Shown: piece by piece, positions 17,519 to 26,385 of the stretch
Layout of the letters: the number at the start of each line of letters is the position of its first letter
Position numbering within the stretch: position 1 is the stretch's first letter
DNA from: Schlesneria sp.
GTDB lineage: Bacteria; Planctomycetota; Planctomycetia; Planctomycetales; Planctomycetaceae
Reading direction: 5' to 3'
Assembly (NCBI GenBank): GCA_028291515.1
Contig: JAQGHU010000088.1
Span: 1-64,000, forward strand
DNA length: 64,000 bases
Position numbers and translations under genes: made by a program
The notes under the pieces: generated by a model
Told to the model about the DNA's origin: nothing
What the model saw: only the letters and a program-made list of their open reading frames with translations
The model's database searches: none

Positions 17519-18353
17519 CGTTTTTTCATTGTCAGTAAAGTCGCACTTTTTTGAGGAAAACTGCCAAAAACAGGGCTATTTTGTCCCCCATTGTCAAAAT
17601 TTGTCAGTAATGACTTCGAACCAAGATCCACGGATTGTCAAACCTCGTCTTGATCAGGACACCACAAACGGGACAATCGTCTGCACGATGGTAGTCGTAG
17701 GTGCACCGTAACCAACGGGCACCCCTCTGGGCCGCTCTCTTAGCGGAAGGTCAGAGGTCCCTGTTCCTCAGTTGATGACGAAGACCGCGCGACCCACCCT
17801 CTATCCTGAGCGGGGCGGCGTCAGCTCCTGGCACAAACACAAACAACCCCACTTGCCATATGAGTTCGCAAGACAACTTAATGAAAGCACCTTCGCGCAG
17901 CTCAATCGCCGCGCTGGCTCGTACTGTTCGGAACTGACTGCACACAGAAAGGAGAATGTGATCCCATGACGACCCACCGTCACACCGCCAATTCAGTCCT
18001 GATCGCCAGCTTGATCTCGGAAGCTCATGCCGGCCACCTCAAGCCTTCCTCTCTCCGTGATTCTGTGCTCCGTGAGAGAAAATCTGCAGCCCCCGCAAAA
18101 CCCTGCCATGGACTGACAAACTCTGCCAAATCGTAAGGAAACAGAACACAATGATGCCTGCACACCTCCTCTTCTGCGCTCAATAGAGCACCACGAAACG
18201 ACTGCACCATGCTGAGGGCCATGTGGTGCTGCGTAATTGCGGTGAGGTGAAATGACTAGTACAACAGGTTAGTTGTGACCGCAAGGAATAGCGTCGTCCA
18301 GGTGCTGCTGCCGCAATATGCCACGTTCGTCTACGCCACTGAGACCTGACACA
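17519..18353. other. Interval of about 830 bases between two giant paralogues
   Basis: Contains two copies of the word TTGTCAGTAA (about 17529 and 17600) and a 56-codon frame at 17966-18136 preceded by AAAGGAGAAT, which I do not promote to a gene because its sequence is not protein-like. The promoter of the second giant gene must be in the last part. Confidence 0.4.
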
Positions 18354-21300
18354 ATGTTCGATCCGTATCGAAAATGGCTCGGAATCTCCGCGAAGGATCT
18401 GCCTGCGAATCACTACCGCCTGCTGGGGTTGGAGGTGTTCGAGGGTGATCTGGATGTCATTGAGGGTGCTGCCGAAAAGCAGATGACATTTATCAGGCAG
18501 TATCAGTCGGGTGAACATGCGGCCGACGCGGCTCGTATTCTTAATGAGCTGGCGACCGCACGTCTTTGCCTGTTGAGGCCCGCCACGAAAGCCGGCTACG
18601 ACGCCAATCTACGTCAGCAGATTGCTGCCACCAGCGCCACCGCAGCAACGGCCAGTGAGTCAGGTTTGTCATTCTCTGAGGCCGATCTTGAGACACAGGA
18701 AAGATCTCCTCGGGCAGGGAAGAAATCCAAGACAAAAAAGGCAGCAGGTCCATCACCGATTGTGTTGATTGGTGGTGGCGTTGGTATCGCGGTGTGTGCG
18801 CTGATCGCATTTCTCTCAATGGGATCACGCGCGCCTCGTGTTGAGAAGCCAACCGTGGAAAACGTCACTTCGAGCGAGGTTGCGAGCCCCGCTACTGAAA
18901 CGACGGCGAAACCTCTGGTTCCAGCAACGAAACCGGTCGCTTTACCTTCGGCAGCCTGGTCAGACCCAGTGGTGGCCGCTGTGCCTGCGGGCGCACCGAT
19001 TGATCTGCTGAAAACAGTCGACCTGGATCGCGATACGTTCATCGGTTCATGGGAAAAAACCGGGAACGCATTGATTGGTAATCAGAAAAGCGAACTCTAT
19101 CTGCCAGTCCAGTCCTACGACGACTATCAGCTAACATACCAGGTGCGTCGACTGGACGGGCAGGACACGTTGTTGCTGGGCTTCATGATGGCCGGTCGGC
19201 AAGGGATGCTGGTCATCGACGCCTGGGCGGGAAAATTCACTGGCCTCTACGTCGACCGACGTGAGCCGACAGACAATGCTACGACCAACCGTGGTCCCAA
19301 ATTCACAGACCAGTCGGCCACGATCGTGCTGACCGTACACCCCGGACATCTGCACGCGACCATGGACGGCAAGACCATCGTGGATTGGCATGGAGACCCC
19401 GATCGACTCTATCTGCATTCCTATCACACATTCGGTTGCCACGAATGCCCGGTCATCGGAACGGTTCTCGCCCGATACGTATTCGAAAAGGCGACATTGA
19501 CTCCGCTGAAACCAGAGAAAGTGACACCGCAGCCTTCGTCGCTTGCCAGCGAAGTCAATGTTCTGGAGTTGCTTGATCCTGATCGCGATACAGCGCGCGG
19601 ACTGTGGAGCATGAACAAGGGAACACTGTCCAGCCCTGAGAATGGGTACGCGCAAATTTATCTTCCGACGGTCGTTCCCAAGGAATACACCTTGTCGATG
19701 ACGGTCGAGATGCCTGCCAATCACCCTGGCGATGCGCTCACAGTGGGGCTGGTTCGAGATCAGAGAATGGTTCAATTCGTCTCGACGAACGCGGCGGCCG
19801 GTTTGGACACCATTGACGGTCGGCGTTGGGAGAACAACGAATCACGCCTGAATGGCCCAGTGCTGACTCCCGATAAACCAGTCCAATTTGCATTCACGGT
19901 GACGAAGGATGCGATTCGCGTGGATCTGGATGGCAGGACAATGATCGACTGGCGTGGGGACTCACGGCGTCTCGTCATGCCAGACGAGTGGTCGTTGGCT
20001 GACGGCCGTCGGTTGTATCTGGGGGCGTTGCGCCACTTTAAATTCAAAGACATCAAGCTGGGGCCGCCGCTTCCAGCGCCAAAGATTGCGAACACTCCGG
20101 CGTTGGCAATCGGAAAACCGATCGATCTCCTGCCTCTGATTGACGTCCAACGAGATTCCACACGCGGGACTTGGGAACGCGACGGAACAGCACTCCGATG
20201 TCGAGGGGACGCCGAGTTCAACGCGTTGGTGCTGCCTGTGGATGTTCCGGGCGATTATCGATTGAAGATGCGCGTTTCCCGCCTCGACGGCGGTTCGCTG
20301 AAGAAAGAAGGCCTGCTCGTGAATTTACCGACCGAGAATACGAAGGCCGAAGTCGTAATGGACGGCCATGGATCGACATCCAGTGGTCTAAAACTGGACT
20401 TCTTGGATTTCCATCAGACCGAAGCATCGCGACGCAGCGAACCTCTGATCCCACCGGAAGGTTCGCATGAACTGGAGTTCACCGTCCATCAAGATCGCGT
20501 GAAAGTCACCAAAGCCGATGCCGTGATCCTGCAGTGGATCGGAAATCAAGAGCGATTGACCGTTGCTGGCGGAGGACTGCAGACGCCGGTGCGACGGATA
20601 GCGATCGGAAGCTATCACCAAAGTTTTCGCTTCGAGCGTCTGGAGTTGGAAGCACTTCCACCGCATCGATTCAGTCCCGTCGCATCGTCGACCGATGGTC
20701 AGATCCTGCCTGTGCTGGATGTCGATCGAGATAGCCGGCTGGGAAAGTGGACCCTGACCGATGGCAATCTACTTTCTCCGAAATTGACAGCAGCTCGGCT
20801 GCGCATTCCGTTGTCGGTTCCCGATCGATATACGCTGAGCGGCGAAGTCACGCGGGTGGACGGGACGAATGAACTTATTTTGGGACTGATCGTCGGGGGG
20901 CGTCCCTGCGAAGTCCTGATCGATTGCCTGCACGGCACGCTCTCGGCGGTCACACTGCTGGACAGACGTGATGCGGGTGAGGCTCCCAATTTCACGCGCA
21001 GAGTCTATAAAACGCCTTTGTTGCCCCGTGGGGAAGCGGTCAAAGTGCAATGCCAAGTGACACCGGACACGATCATCGTCAGTTGTAACGATCAGGAGGT
21101 GATTCGCTGGCATGGTGATGCTCGTCGACTGTCCCAACGTTCTTCGTGCTATCCCCCGAATGAATGTGACGATGACTTTACTCATTTGTCTCTAGCTAGC
21201 TGGGAATCGGTCTTCCAGTTCAAGAACCTGGAACTAAGACCGATGGAACCAGACGCGGCTAATGATCTGGAAGCCAGCTTCTCGGGGCCGTTCCCGACGA

Positions 21301-22892
21301 CACCTCAAGCGGACGTGCCATTGATCGCTGCGAAAGTTGCGGTCAATGCTGCATCCTCAACCACAACGCCCGGCGGTCCGATGCCGACTCCTGCAAGCAT
21401 CAAAATCACAGAGGCCAAGCCTGGTGAATGGATTGATCTTCTGGAGTGGGCTGAAGGACTCGATTGGGCATCGCGAGGAATTAATTGGAATGTCTACCTG
21501 TCGGAAAAGCCAACCAAATCGGAGATCCGCTTTAAGTCGGACAACGGAATGAGATTTCCGCTGCCTGCGATCATTGATGGCGACTATGACATGGAAGTGG
21601 AGTTCACGCGTCAAATAGGAAGTTACGACACCGCCCTCTACTTCCCTGTCGATGGTCATCCTGTTCGGATCTTGCTCGCATATGGTGGTGAAACGGCAAC
21701 AATGGCTTTTGAGAATGGCAAAGTCATCGCAGTAAATCCCCGCGGACAGTTTCCAAATGGCGAGCGTCAGCGTTTGCAGATTCGTGTGCGTCAGGAAGGT
21801 GACAAGGCCTCTATCGCGGTTGATTGGAATGACCAGAAAGATTACTTCACATGGGAGGGTAACCCCAAATCCCTTTACTATCGTGAACCAGGTCTATGGT
21901 CGGTGACAATGCTTCAACACGCGTGGATTGGCGCTCACACCAGCCAGGTCGCCTTCCACAAGGTCCGTGTCCGCATGCTATCTGGAACGATTCGTAGAGA
22001 CTTGATCACACCGGAAGATCGCGAAAAGGATTTCAAGAATGGCTTTGTGCGACTCGTCGGCGAAGAAGCCAGCGCGATCAAAGTCGGTTGGGCAAGATTC
22101 ACCGTTAACCAAACGCCTTGGGAAGTATCGCCCGACCACTGTTGGCCGTTGATCAGTCGTGACTTCAAACCCTGTGACGACTTCTACGGTGCTCATGCCC
22201 CTTCGCGACTCAAATGCAACATCCCGAACGGTGCGAAGAGTTTTTCGGTGGTCGGCTTCAATCCAACCAGCCACTCAGCGAAGTTCGCGGTTTTGATCGA
22301 TGGTGAAGAAGTTCATCGATCACCCGAGACCGGGATCGATATCATCAAGATAGATATTCCGGCCAAAGCGAGCTTGTTGGAACTGGTCGCGGACGAGTGT
22401 GGCAACGGAGACTATGATCATACTCATTGGTGCTATCCACGATATCACGCTGTGGCCGCGGATCGGGTGACGGACAAGATGCTCGATGGTAAGTCGGGCA
22501 CGTTGAAATTTACGGTTACCTCGGGTAACGCGGCTGCGCCTGTGACTCATAACCAGCACATTGGCCCGTGTCGTTATATCCCCGTCAATTTTCGCGATGC
22601 GACTCTTTGTGACGAATTCTTGTATGACCACCCGCCGTCCACAGTGACATACCAGGTTCCTGAAGGAATGACCCGATTCACAGCGATCGGATACTGCGTG
22701 TGGAGCAGCCACGTGAAGTTTGAAGTGTGGGCCGATGCCAAACGGATCTATGAAAGTCCGCAGGCCGGAATTATACCGATCGATGTGAAGCTGCCCGCCA
22801 AAACGAAGACAGTCGAACTTCGTGTGACCGATCTCGGTGATGGAAGGGCGGATCATGCCCTGTGGTGCTACCCTCGCCTGTATCGTAGATAA
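18354..22892 (+). CDS. Giant J-like/transmembrane/repeat protein with two NPCBM domains, paralogue 2
   Basis: A 1512-residue protein from ATG 18354 (an ATG 36 bases earlier adds 12 non-conserved residues). The start MFDPYRKWLGISAKDLPANHYRLLGLE is nearly the same as in paralogue 1, including the absent HPD. The membrane helix is at about 135-157, followed by four standard repeats and a fifth, divergent one (about 1020-1190). The C-terminus adds two tandem domains (about 1232-1370 and 1378-1510) of the NPCBM type: each ends with a V-D-hydrophobic strand and W-C-Y-P-R, after a stretch like VELRVTDLGDGRADHA. NPCBM modules are putative carbohydrate-binding domains, so this paralogue may bind a glycan outside the cell. 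Confidence 0.82.
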   Translation: MFDPYRKWLGISAKDLPANHYRLLGLEVFEGDLDVIEGAAEKQMTFIRQYQSGEHAADAARILNELATARLCLLRPATKAGYDANLRQQIAATSATAATASESGLSFSEADLETQERSPRAGKKSKTKKAAGPSPIVLIGGGVGIAVCALIAFLSMGSRAPRVEKPTVENVTSSEVASPATETTAKPLVPATKPVALPSAAWSDPVVAAVPAGAPIDLLKTVDLDRDTFIGSWEKTGNALIGNQKSELYLPVQSYDDYQLTYQVRRLDGQDTLLLGFMMAGRQGMLVIDAWAGKFTGLYVDRREPTDNATTNRGPKFTDQSATIVLTVHPGHLHATMDGKTIVDWHGDPDRLYLHSYHTFGCHECPVIGTVLARYVFEKATLTPLKPEKVTPQPSSLASEVNVLELLDPDRDTARGLWSMNKGTLSSPENGYAQIYLPTVVPKEYTLSMTVEMPANHPGDALTVGLVRDQRMVQFVSTNAAAGLDTIDGRRWENNESRLNGPVLTPDKPVQFAFTVTKDAIRVDLDGRTMIDWRGDSRRLVMPDEWSLADGRRLYLGALRHFKFKDIKLGPPLPAPKIANTPALAIGKPIDLLPLIDVQRDSTRGTWERDGTALRCRGDAEFNALVLPVDVPGDYRLKMRVSRLDGGSLKKEGLLVNLPTENTKAEVVMDGHGSTSSGLKLDFLDFHQTEASRRSEPLIPPEGSHELEFTVHQDRVKVTKADAVILQWIGNQERLTVAGGGLQTPVRRIAIGSYHQSFRFERLELEALPPHRFSPVASSTDGQILPVLDVDRDSRLGKWTLTDGNLLSPKLTAARLRIPLSVPDRYTLSGEVTRVDGTNELILGLIVGGRPCEVLIDCLHGTLSAVTLLDRRDAGEAPNFTRRVYKTPLLPRGEAVKVQCQVTPDTIIVSCNDQEVIRWHGDARRLSQRSSCYPPNECDDDFTHLSLASWESVFQFKNLELRPMEPDAANDLEASFSGPFPTTPQADVPLIAAKVAVNAASSTTTPGGPMPTPASIKITEAKPGEWIDLLEWAEGLDWASRGINWNVYLSEKPTKSEIRFKSDNGMRFPLPAIIDGDYDMEVEFTRQIGSYDTALYFPVDGHPVRILLAYGGETATMAFENGKVIAVNPRGQFPNGERQRLQIRVRQEGDKASIAVDWNDQKDYFTWEGNPKSLYYREPGLWSVTMLQHAWIGAHTSQVAFHKVRVRMLSGTIRRDLITPEDREKDFKNGFVRLVGEEASAIKVGWARFTVNQTPWEVSPDHCWPLISRDFKPCDDFYGAHAPSRLKCNIPNGAKSFSVVGFNPTSHSAKFAVLIDGEEVHRSPETGIDIIKIDIPAKASLLELVADECGNGDYDHTHWCYPRYHAVAADRVTDKMLDGKSGTLKFTVTSGNAAAPVTHNQHIGPCRYIPVNFRDATLCDEFLYDHPPSTVTYQVPEGMTRFTAIGYCVWSSHVKFEVWADAKRIYESPQAGIIPIDVKLPAKTKTVELRVTDLGDGRADHALWCYPRLYRR

Positions 22893-22934
22893 TGCCCAAC
22901 AGGCGTCTGGATTGAATGATCTCGGGAGGGATCA

Positions 22935-24701
22935 TTACTCCAGGTCGGAGGCAAATTCGCGAAGCCTGCCGAGCCAGATGATGGCATGCCGACGTTTTTG
23001 GACGCTTTCATTCTCTTGAGCGGGCATTGCCGGACGCGAGTACACGCCGATGACTCGCTGACTGCGATCGAAGACCGGGCTGCCTGACCAGATTTCGTCG
23101 GCGACTTCCCCCGTGAACTTCATCGTCAACGAAAGATCACTTTCGTTCTTAACCGCAGAATTCCTGGTGCTGACGCGCTCCTTGACATCTCCGGTCTTGT
23201 GGACACCCTCGGTTTGAGACTGGTTTTCGGCGAAGGGAAACCCGACGAGCAGAAAGTCTGCTTTCGAGACATCGGCCATGTCTCCGGTCTGCATTTTCAA
23301 GAACGTTGGCAAGCGTTGCCCGGCTTCGATGTCCAGCACGCCAAGATCGAAGCGGGCTTGGGTCGCGAGCGCCTTGGCGAACTCGGCTGCCGGCGTGTCT
23401 TCCTGGTCATCAGCACCTTTTGCCGGCGTGCTCGATTCGTCCGCCATTCTTGCTTTGGCGGCGGCGGCGCGTTGGACAGCAGTCGAATAGGCCGAGTGCA
23501 TGCGAGCGCCCTTGATGACTATGGGACGCTCTTGGAACGGCTGCGAGACGACGATTGATGCTCCCTCGCTTTTCAGTCCCTCGACGGCGACGGCGACGGC
23601 TCCGCTGGTAACCAAGTGACGTTTTGACGCGGCCCATGCCGTCCCCAAGCGGTAGTAAACCTCACGCTCGGGGAGCTTCGCAAATACCGTATAAACTCCG
23701 TCGCGCACCGCGACCAAGGTCGCGGACGGGGGCTTCGGAGTGGATTTCGACGGAGGCGTCGGAATTGTCACCAGTGATTGCGTGGCAGGATCAACAGGCT
23801 TCGAAGCAATTGAATCCGGTTTTGTCTCTGACTCTTTCACGGGGCCTTCGGGGGTGGTTTTTTCCCGAGGGACTGACGGTGAAGCCTGCGGGATGGGGAC
23901 GTTGGGGGCCCGCGTGGAAGCCGTCGTGCTATCAGTTGATGGCGTCGAATCCGGACGCGTTCTGGACGGATTGCGGCCGGATATCAAGAAAACAATGACG
24001 GCGATTGCTAAGACTGCTGCACCTCCGACCTGCATCCACAAGCGGCGTCGTGCTCGATCTCGTGGCCCAGTTGAGGCGGCTGTCGCAGCAGTGCCGAGCC
24101 AGGGACTCGATTTCCCCAGCGCTGGCAAGGGACGCATTTCCGGAGTGGGTGCCTCGTTGAACTCAACTGGTTCGACTGAAGGAGTCGATTTGGGTTGGGG
24201 CTTCGACTTCACTGTGTCGAGTTCGACAGCTTGATCAAATGTCGGCATCGAGATCGATTTGGGTTTCGACAACTGGAAGCTATCGATTGTCTCGGACTTC
24301 GGACGAGTGGCAGGCTTCGGCTGGACGGGGATCTCGGCGCTACTTCGCCGTGCGGATTTCGGTTGGACGGGGATCTCGGCACTACTTCGTCGAGCCGCGG
24401 GCTTTGTTGCTCGTTGCGGTGGTTCAAACTGCACAGAAGGGCCAGCGTCGGTGAGGCGGATGATGTCGCCCGGATTCAGCCAGTGCATTCGTGTCGGTTC
24501 GGCGTCACCAACCTGAATTGAATCTCCGCCGCGGACCTCGACGATCCAGCGACCAGCGATTTTGCGAATGACTGCATGTTTAGGCGCAAGGCCCGTGGCC
24601 GGGAGAAAGGGAACGGTGCAGGCAGGGTCGCTGCCGAGCAGGATGTTCTCTTCTTCAAATTCGACGACGGCCTGGCCATCGATTTCCAATCGAATCGACA
24701 T
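22935..24701 (-). CDS. FHA domain - membrane - pseudo-trypsin protein
   Basis: A 588-residue protein. Residues 1-95 form an FHA-like fold (LLGSDPACTVPF, APKHAVIRKIAGRWIVEV), which in other proteins reads phosphothreonine; the usual RS motif is absent. Then come a Pro/Ser/Lys linker with a 12-residue tandem repeat (RRSSAEIPVQPK at 104-115 and 118-129), a membrane helix (222-242), a second linker, and a trypsin-like domain (about 330-580). That domain keeps an Asp (RFDLGVLDIE) and a Ser-Gly (IWSGSPVFD), but the catalytic His position reads TSGAV instead of TNAHV. It is thus probably not a protease but a binding relic. The FHA end is cytoplasmic and the pseudo-protease lies outside. Confidence 0.78.
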   Translation of the reverse strand: MSIRLEIDGQAVVEFEEENILLGSDPACTVPFLPATGLAPKHAVIRKIAGRWIVEVRGGDSIQVGDAEPTRMHWLNPGDIIRLTDAGPSVQFEPPQRATKPAARRSSAEIPVQPKSARRSSAEIPVQPKPATRPKSETIDSFQLSKPKSISMPTFDQAVELDTVKSKPQPKSTPSVEPVEFNEAPTPEMRPLPALGKSSPWLGTAATAASTGPRDRARRRLWMQVGGAAVLAIAVIVFLISGRNPSRTRPDSTPSTDSTTASTRAPNVPIPQASPSVPREKTTPEGPVKESETKPDSIASKPVDPATQSLVTIPTPPSKSTPKPPSATLVAVRDGVYTVFAKLPEREVYYRLGTAWAASKRHLVTSGAVAVAVEGLKSEGASIVVSQPFQERPIVIKGARMHSAYSTAVQRAAAAKARMADESSTPAKGADDQEDTPAAEFAKALATQARFDLGVLDIEAGQRLPTFLKMQTGDMADVSKADFLLVGFPFAENQSQTEGVHKTGDVKERVSTRNSAVKNESDLSLTMKFTGEVADEIWSGSPVFDRSQRVIGVYSRPAMPAQENESVQKRRHAIIWLGRLREFASDLE

Positions 24702-24754
24702 CTGACAACCTTACCTGTATCCGTGGTTCGTTGCGTGATCGAAAGGAGCTTTCA

Positions 24755-26311
24755 TTACTGGCGGCTGGCCTTCAATTTCTCGCCCCATTCGTTCAACTTA
24801 TCATCGTTCATTCCACTTGCTCGCTCGATGGACAACATCGCCTTGCGTTTCAGTTCGGGCAACCGTCCTTCCACTTTGAGTCGGCCATTTTCACTGTAAG
24901 TGAAGAAGACTTCCACGATCATCCCCGGTGCCAGGTCGGGTGGCAATCCGTGAATCGTGCAGCGGCCGATCGGCGTCGAATTTCTTCCAGCCGAATCACC
25001 CCCTTCGATGACATTGATCACGACGGTCTTCTGACCTTGCTTTGCCGTGCGGAAGCGCTTGCCCTTGGTGACTGGCAGGACGGTATTTCGAGGAATGATG
25101 ATCGAATTCATGGAGCGACCCGTCGCGGGGTCCTTAGACAGCACGCCAAGGTCATGGGAACTGACGTTCTTGACGGTCATTGCCGGCTTCTTCGCTGGCG
25201 CATCATCAGGTTGTACTTCTTCGCGTGCGATCAACAACCCTGCGTAAAGAGCCGCACCGTGAGCCACGGCTTCATCCGGTGAAAGAGATCGATCGACCTT
25301 CAGCCCGGATTCTTCCTCGAGCATGCGCTGGACCATCGGCATTCGGCTGGACCCACCGACCAACAGCAGACGCGTGATGTCTGTCCATTGCAGCTTGGCT
25401 TCTTTCAAAACGCTCTTGATTGTGAATCGCGTTCGTTCGAGCAAATCTGCCGTCATCTCCTCAAATTCAACTCTGGTGATTGGCAGTCGGATCCCCTGAC
25501 CAACATGCTCGAACGAGACGGTCACTTGCTCGCGAGCCGATAGCGCGCGTTTCGTATCTTCGGCCTCTTTCAATAACCGCTGATTTCCAGACGCGTCCTG
25601 CCGAGGATCGAAGCCGTGATGCTTGTCGCGGAACTTGTTGCCGATGTGTTCGGCGAGTCGACGATCCCAGTCAACCCCACCGAGGAAGACGTCTCCTCCC
25701 GTGGCCAAAGCCGTGAAATCTGTTCCATCGATGACCATCACCGTCACGTCAAATGTCCCGCCACCCAGATCATAAACAAGGATCGTTTCCTTCTGTCTTG
25801 CCTGGCCTTTTTCGTCGAGGAAACCGACTTGGTAACCGAATGCGATCGCCGCGGCGGTTGGTTCGTTGATGATGTCCAGGATTTGCAGTCCGGCCAACTG
25901 CGCCGCATCCTGCGTCGCTTTTCGTCGGGGCTCGTTGAAGAACGCGGGGACGGTGACGACCGCCCTGTCGATCGGACCGAGCTTCAGCTCCGCATCTTTC
26001 CGCAATTTCTCGAGAATCAATGATTGAATGACTTCTGGTGGAAGTTGTTCGCCACCGACCTTTTTCGAATAGAACATGCTGCCCATGTCTCGCTTGGCGA
26101 AGTCGGCGATCTTTTCCGGCTCCATCCCGGCCGCTTTCACCGCCTCTTTCCCGACGACGGATGAAGCACCGTCCAACAGCACTACGCTGGGCGTGATAAG
26201 ATCGCCTTCCGCATTCGTGATGGTGCAAGGGCGACCTGTTGAGTCGAGATAGGCGACCACGGAAAACGTGGTTCCCAGATCAATTCCAATCGGTATCGTC
26301 GATTTCGGCAT
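24755..26311 (-). CDS. Hsp70 (DnaK-like) chaperone without C-terminal lid
   Basis: A 518-residue Hsp70 from ATG 26311 (the frame opens 141 bases earlier, but those residues are not family-like). ATPase landmarks are GIDLGTTFSVVA (9-20), VPAFFNEPRRKATQDAAQLAGL (121-142, with the family N-D-S-Q-R replaced by N-E-P-R-R), NEPTAAAIAFGY (149-160), DLGGGTFDVTVM (181-192) and LLVGGSSRMPMVQ. The substrate-binding beta domain follows (DLGVLSKDP, NTVLPVTKGKRFRTA). The chain then stops with a short helix, about 100 residues shorter than DnaK, so the helical lid is missing. It sits between the FHA and TPR-trypsin genes. J-like domains next door suggest a dedicated Hsp70 partner. Confidence 0.9.
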   Translation of the reverse strand: MPKSTIPIGIDLGTTFSVVAYLDSTGRPCTITNAEGDLITPSVVLLDGASSVVGKEAVKAAGMEPEKIADFAKRDMGSMFYSKKVGGEQLPPEVIQSLILEKLRKDAELKLGPIDRAVVTVPAFFNEPRRKATQDAAQLAGLQILDIINEPTAAAIAFGYQVGFLDEKGQARQKETILVYDLGGGTFDVTVMVIDGTDFTALATGGDVFLGGVDWDRRLAEHIGNKFRDKHHGFDPRQDASGNQRLLKEAEDTKRALSAREQVTVSFEHVGQGIRLPITRVEFEEMTADLLERTRFTIKSVLKEAKLQWTDITRLLLVGGSSRMPMVQRMLEEESGLKVDRSLSPDEAVAHGAALYAGLLIAREEVQPDDAPAKKPAMTVKNVSSHDLGVLSKDPATGRSMNSIIIPRNTVLPVTKGKRFRTAKQGQKTVVINVIEGGDSAGRNSTPIGRCTIHGLPPDLAPGMIVEVFFTYSENGRLKVEGRLPELKRKAMLSIERASGMNDDKLNEWGEKLKASRQ

Positions 26312-26385
26312 CTTGGTTCTCGGGGCGGTTATTCTGTTTCGTCGCAGGAACGGCAGCACTGCTGCCAGTTCGCTTGATAGTGAAG

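Noticed and set aside
17966-18136. 56-codon frame with AAAGGAGAAT upstream
   Set aside because: Ribosome site is attractive but the spacing is long and the peptide has no fold, signal or homology I can recognise.
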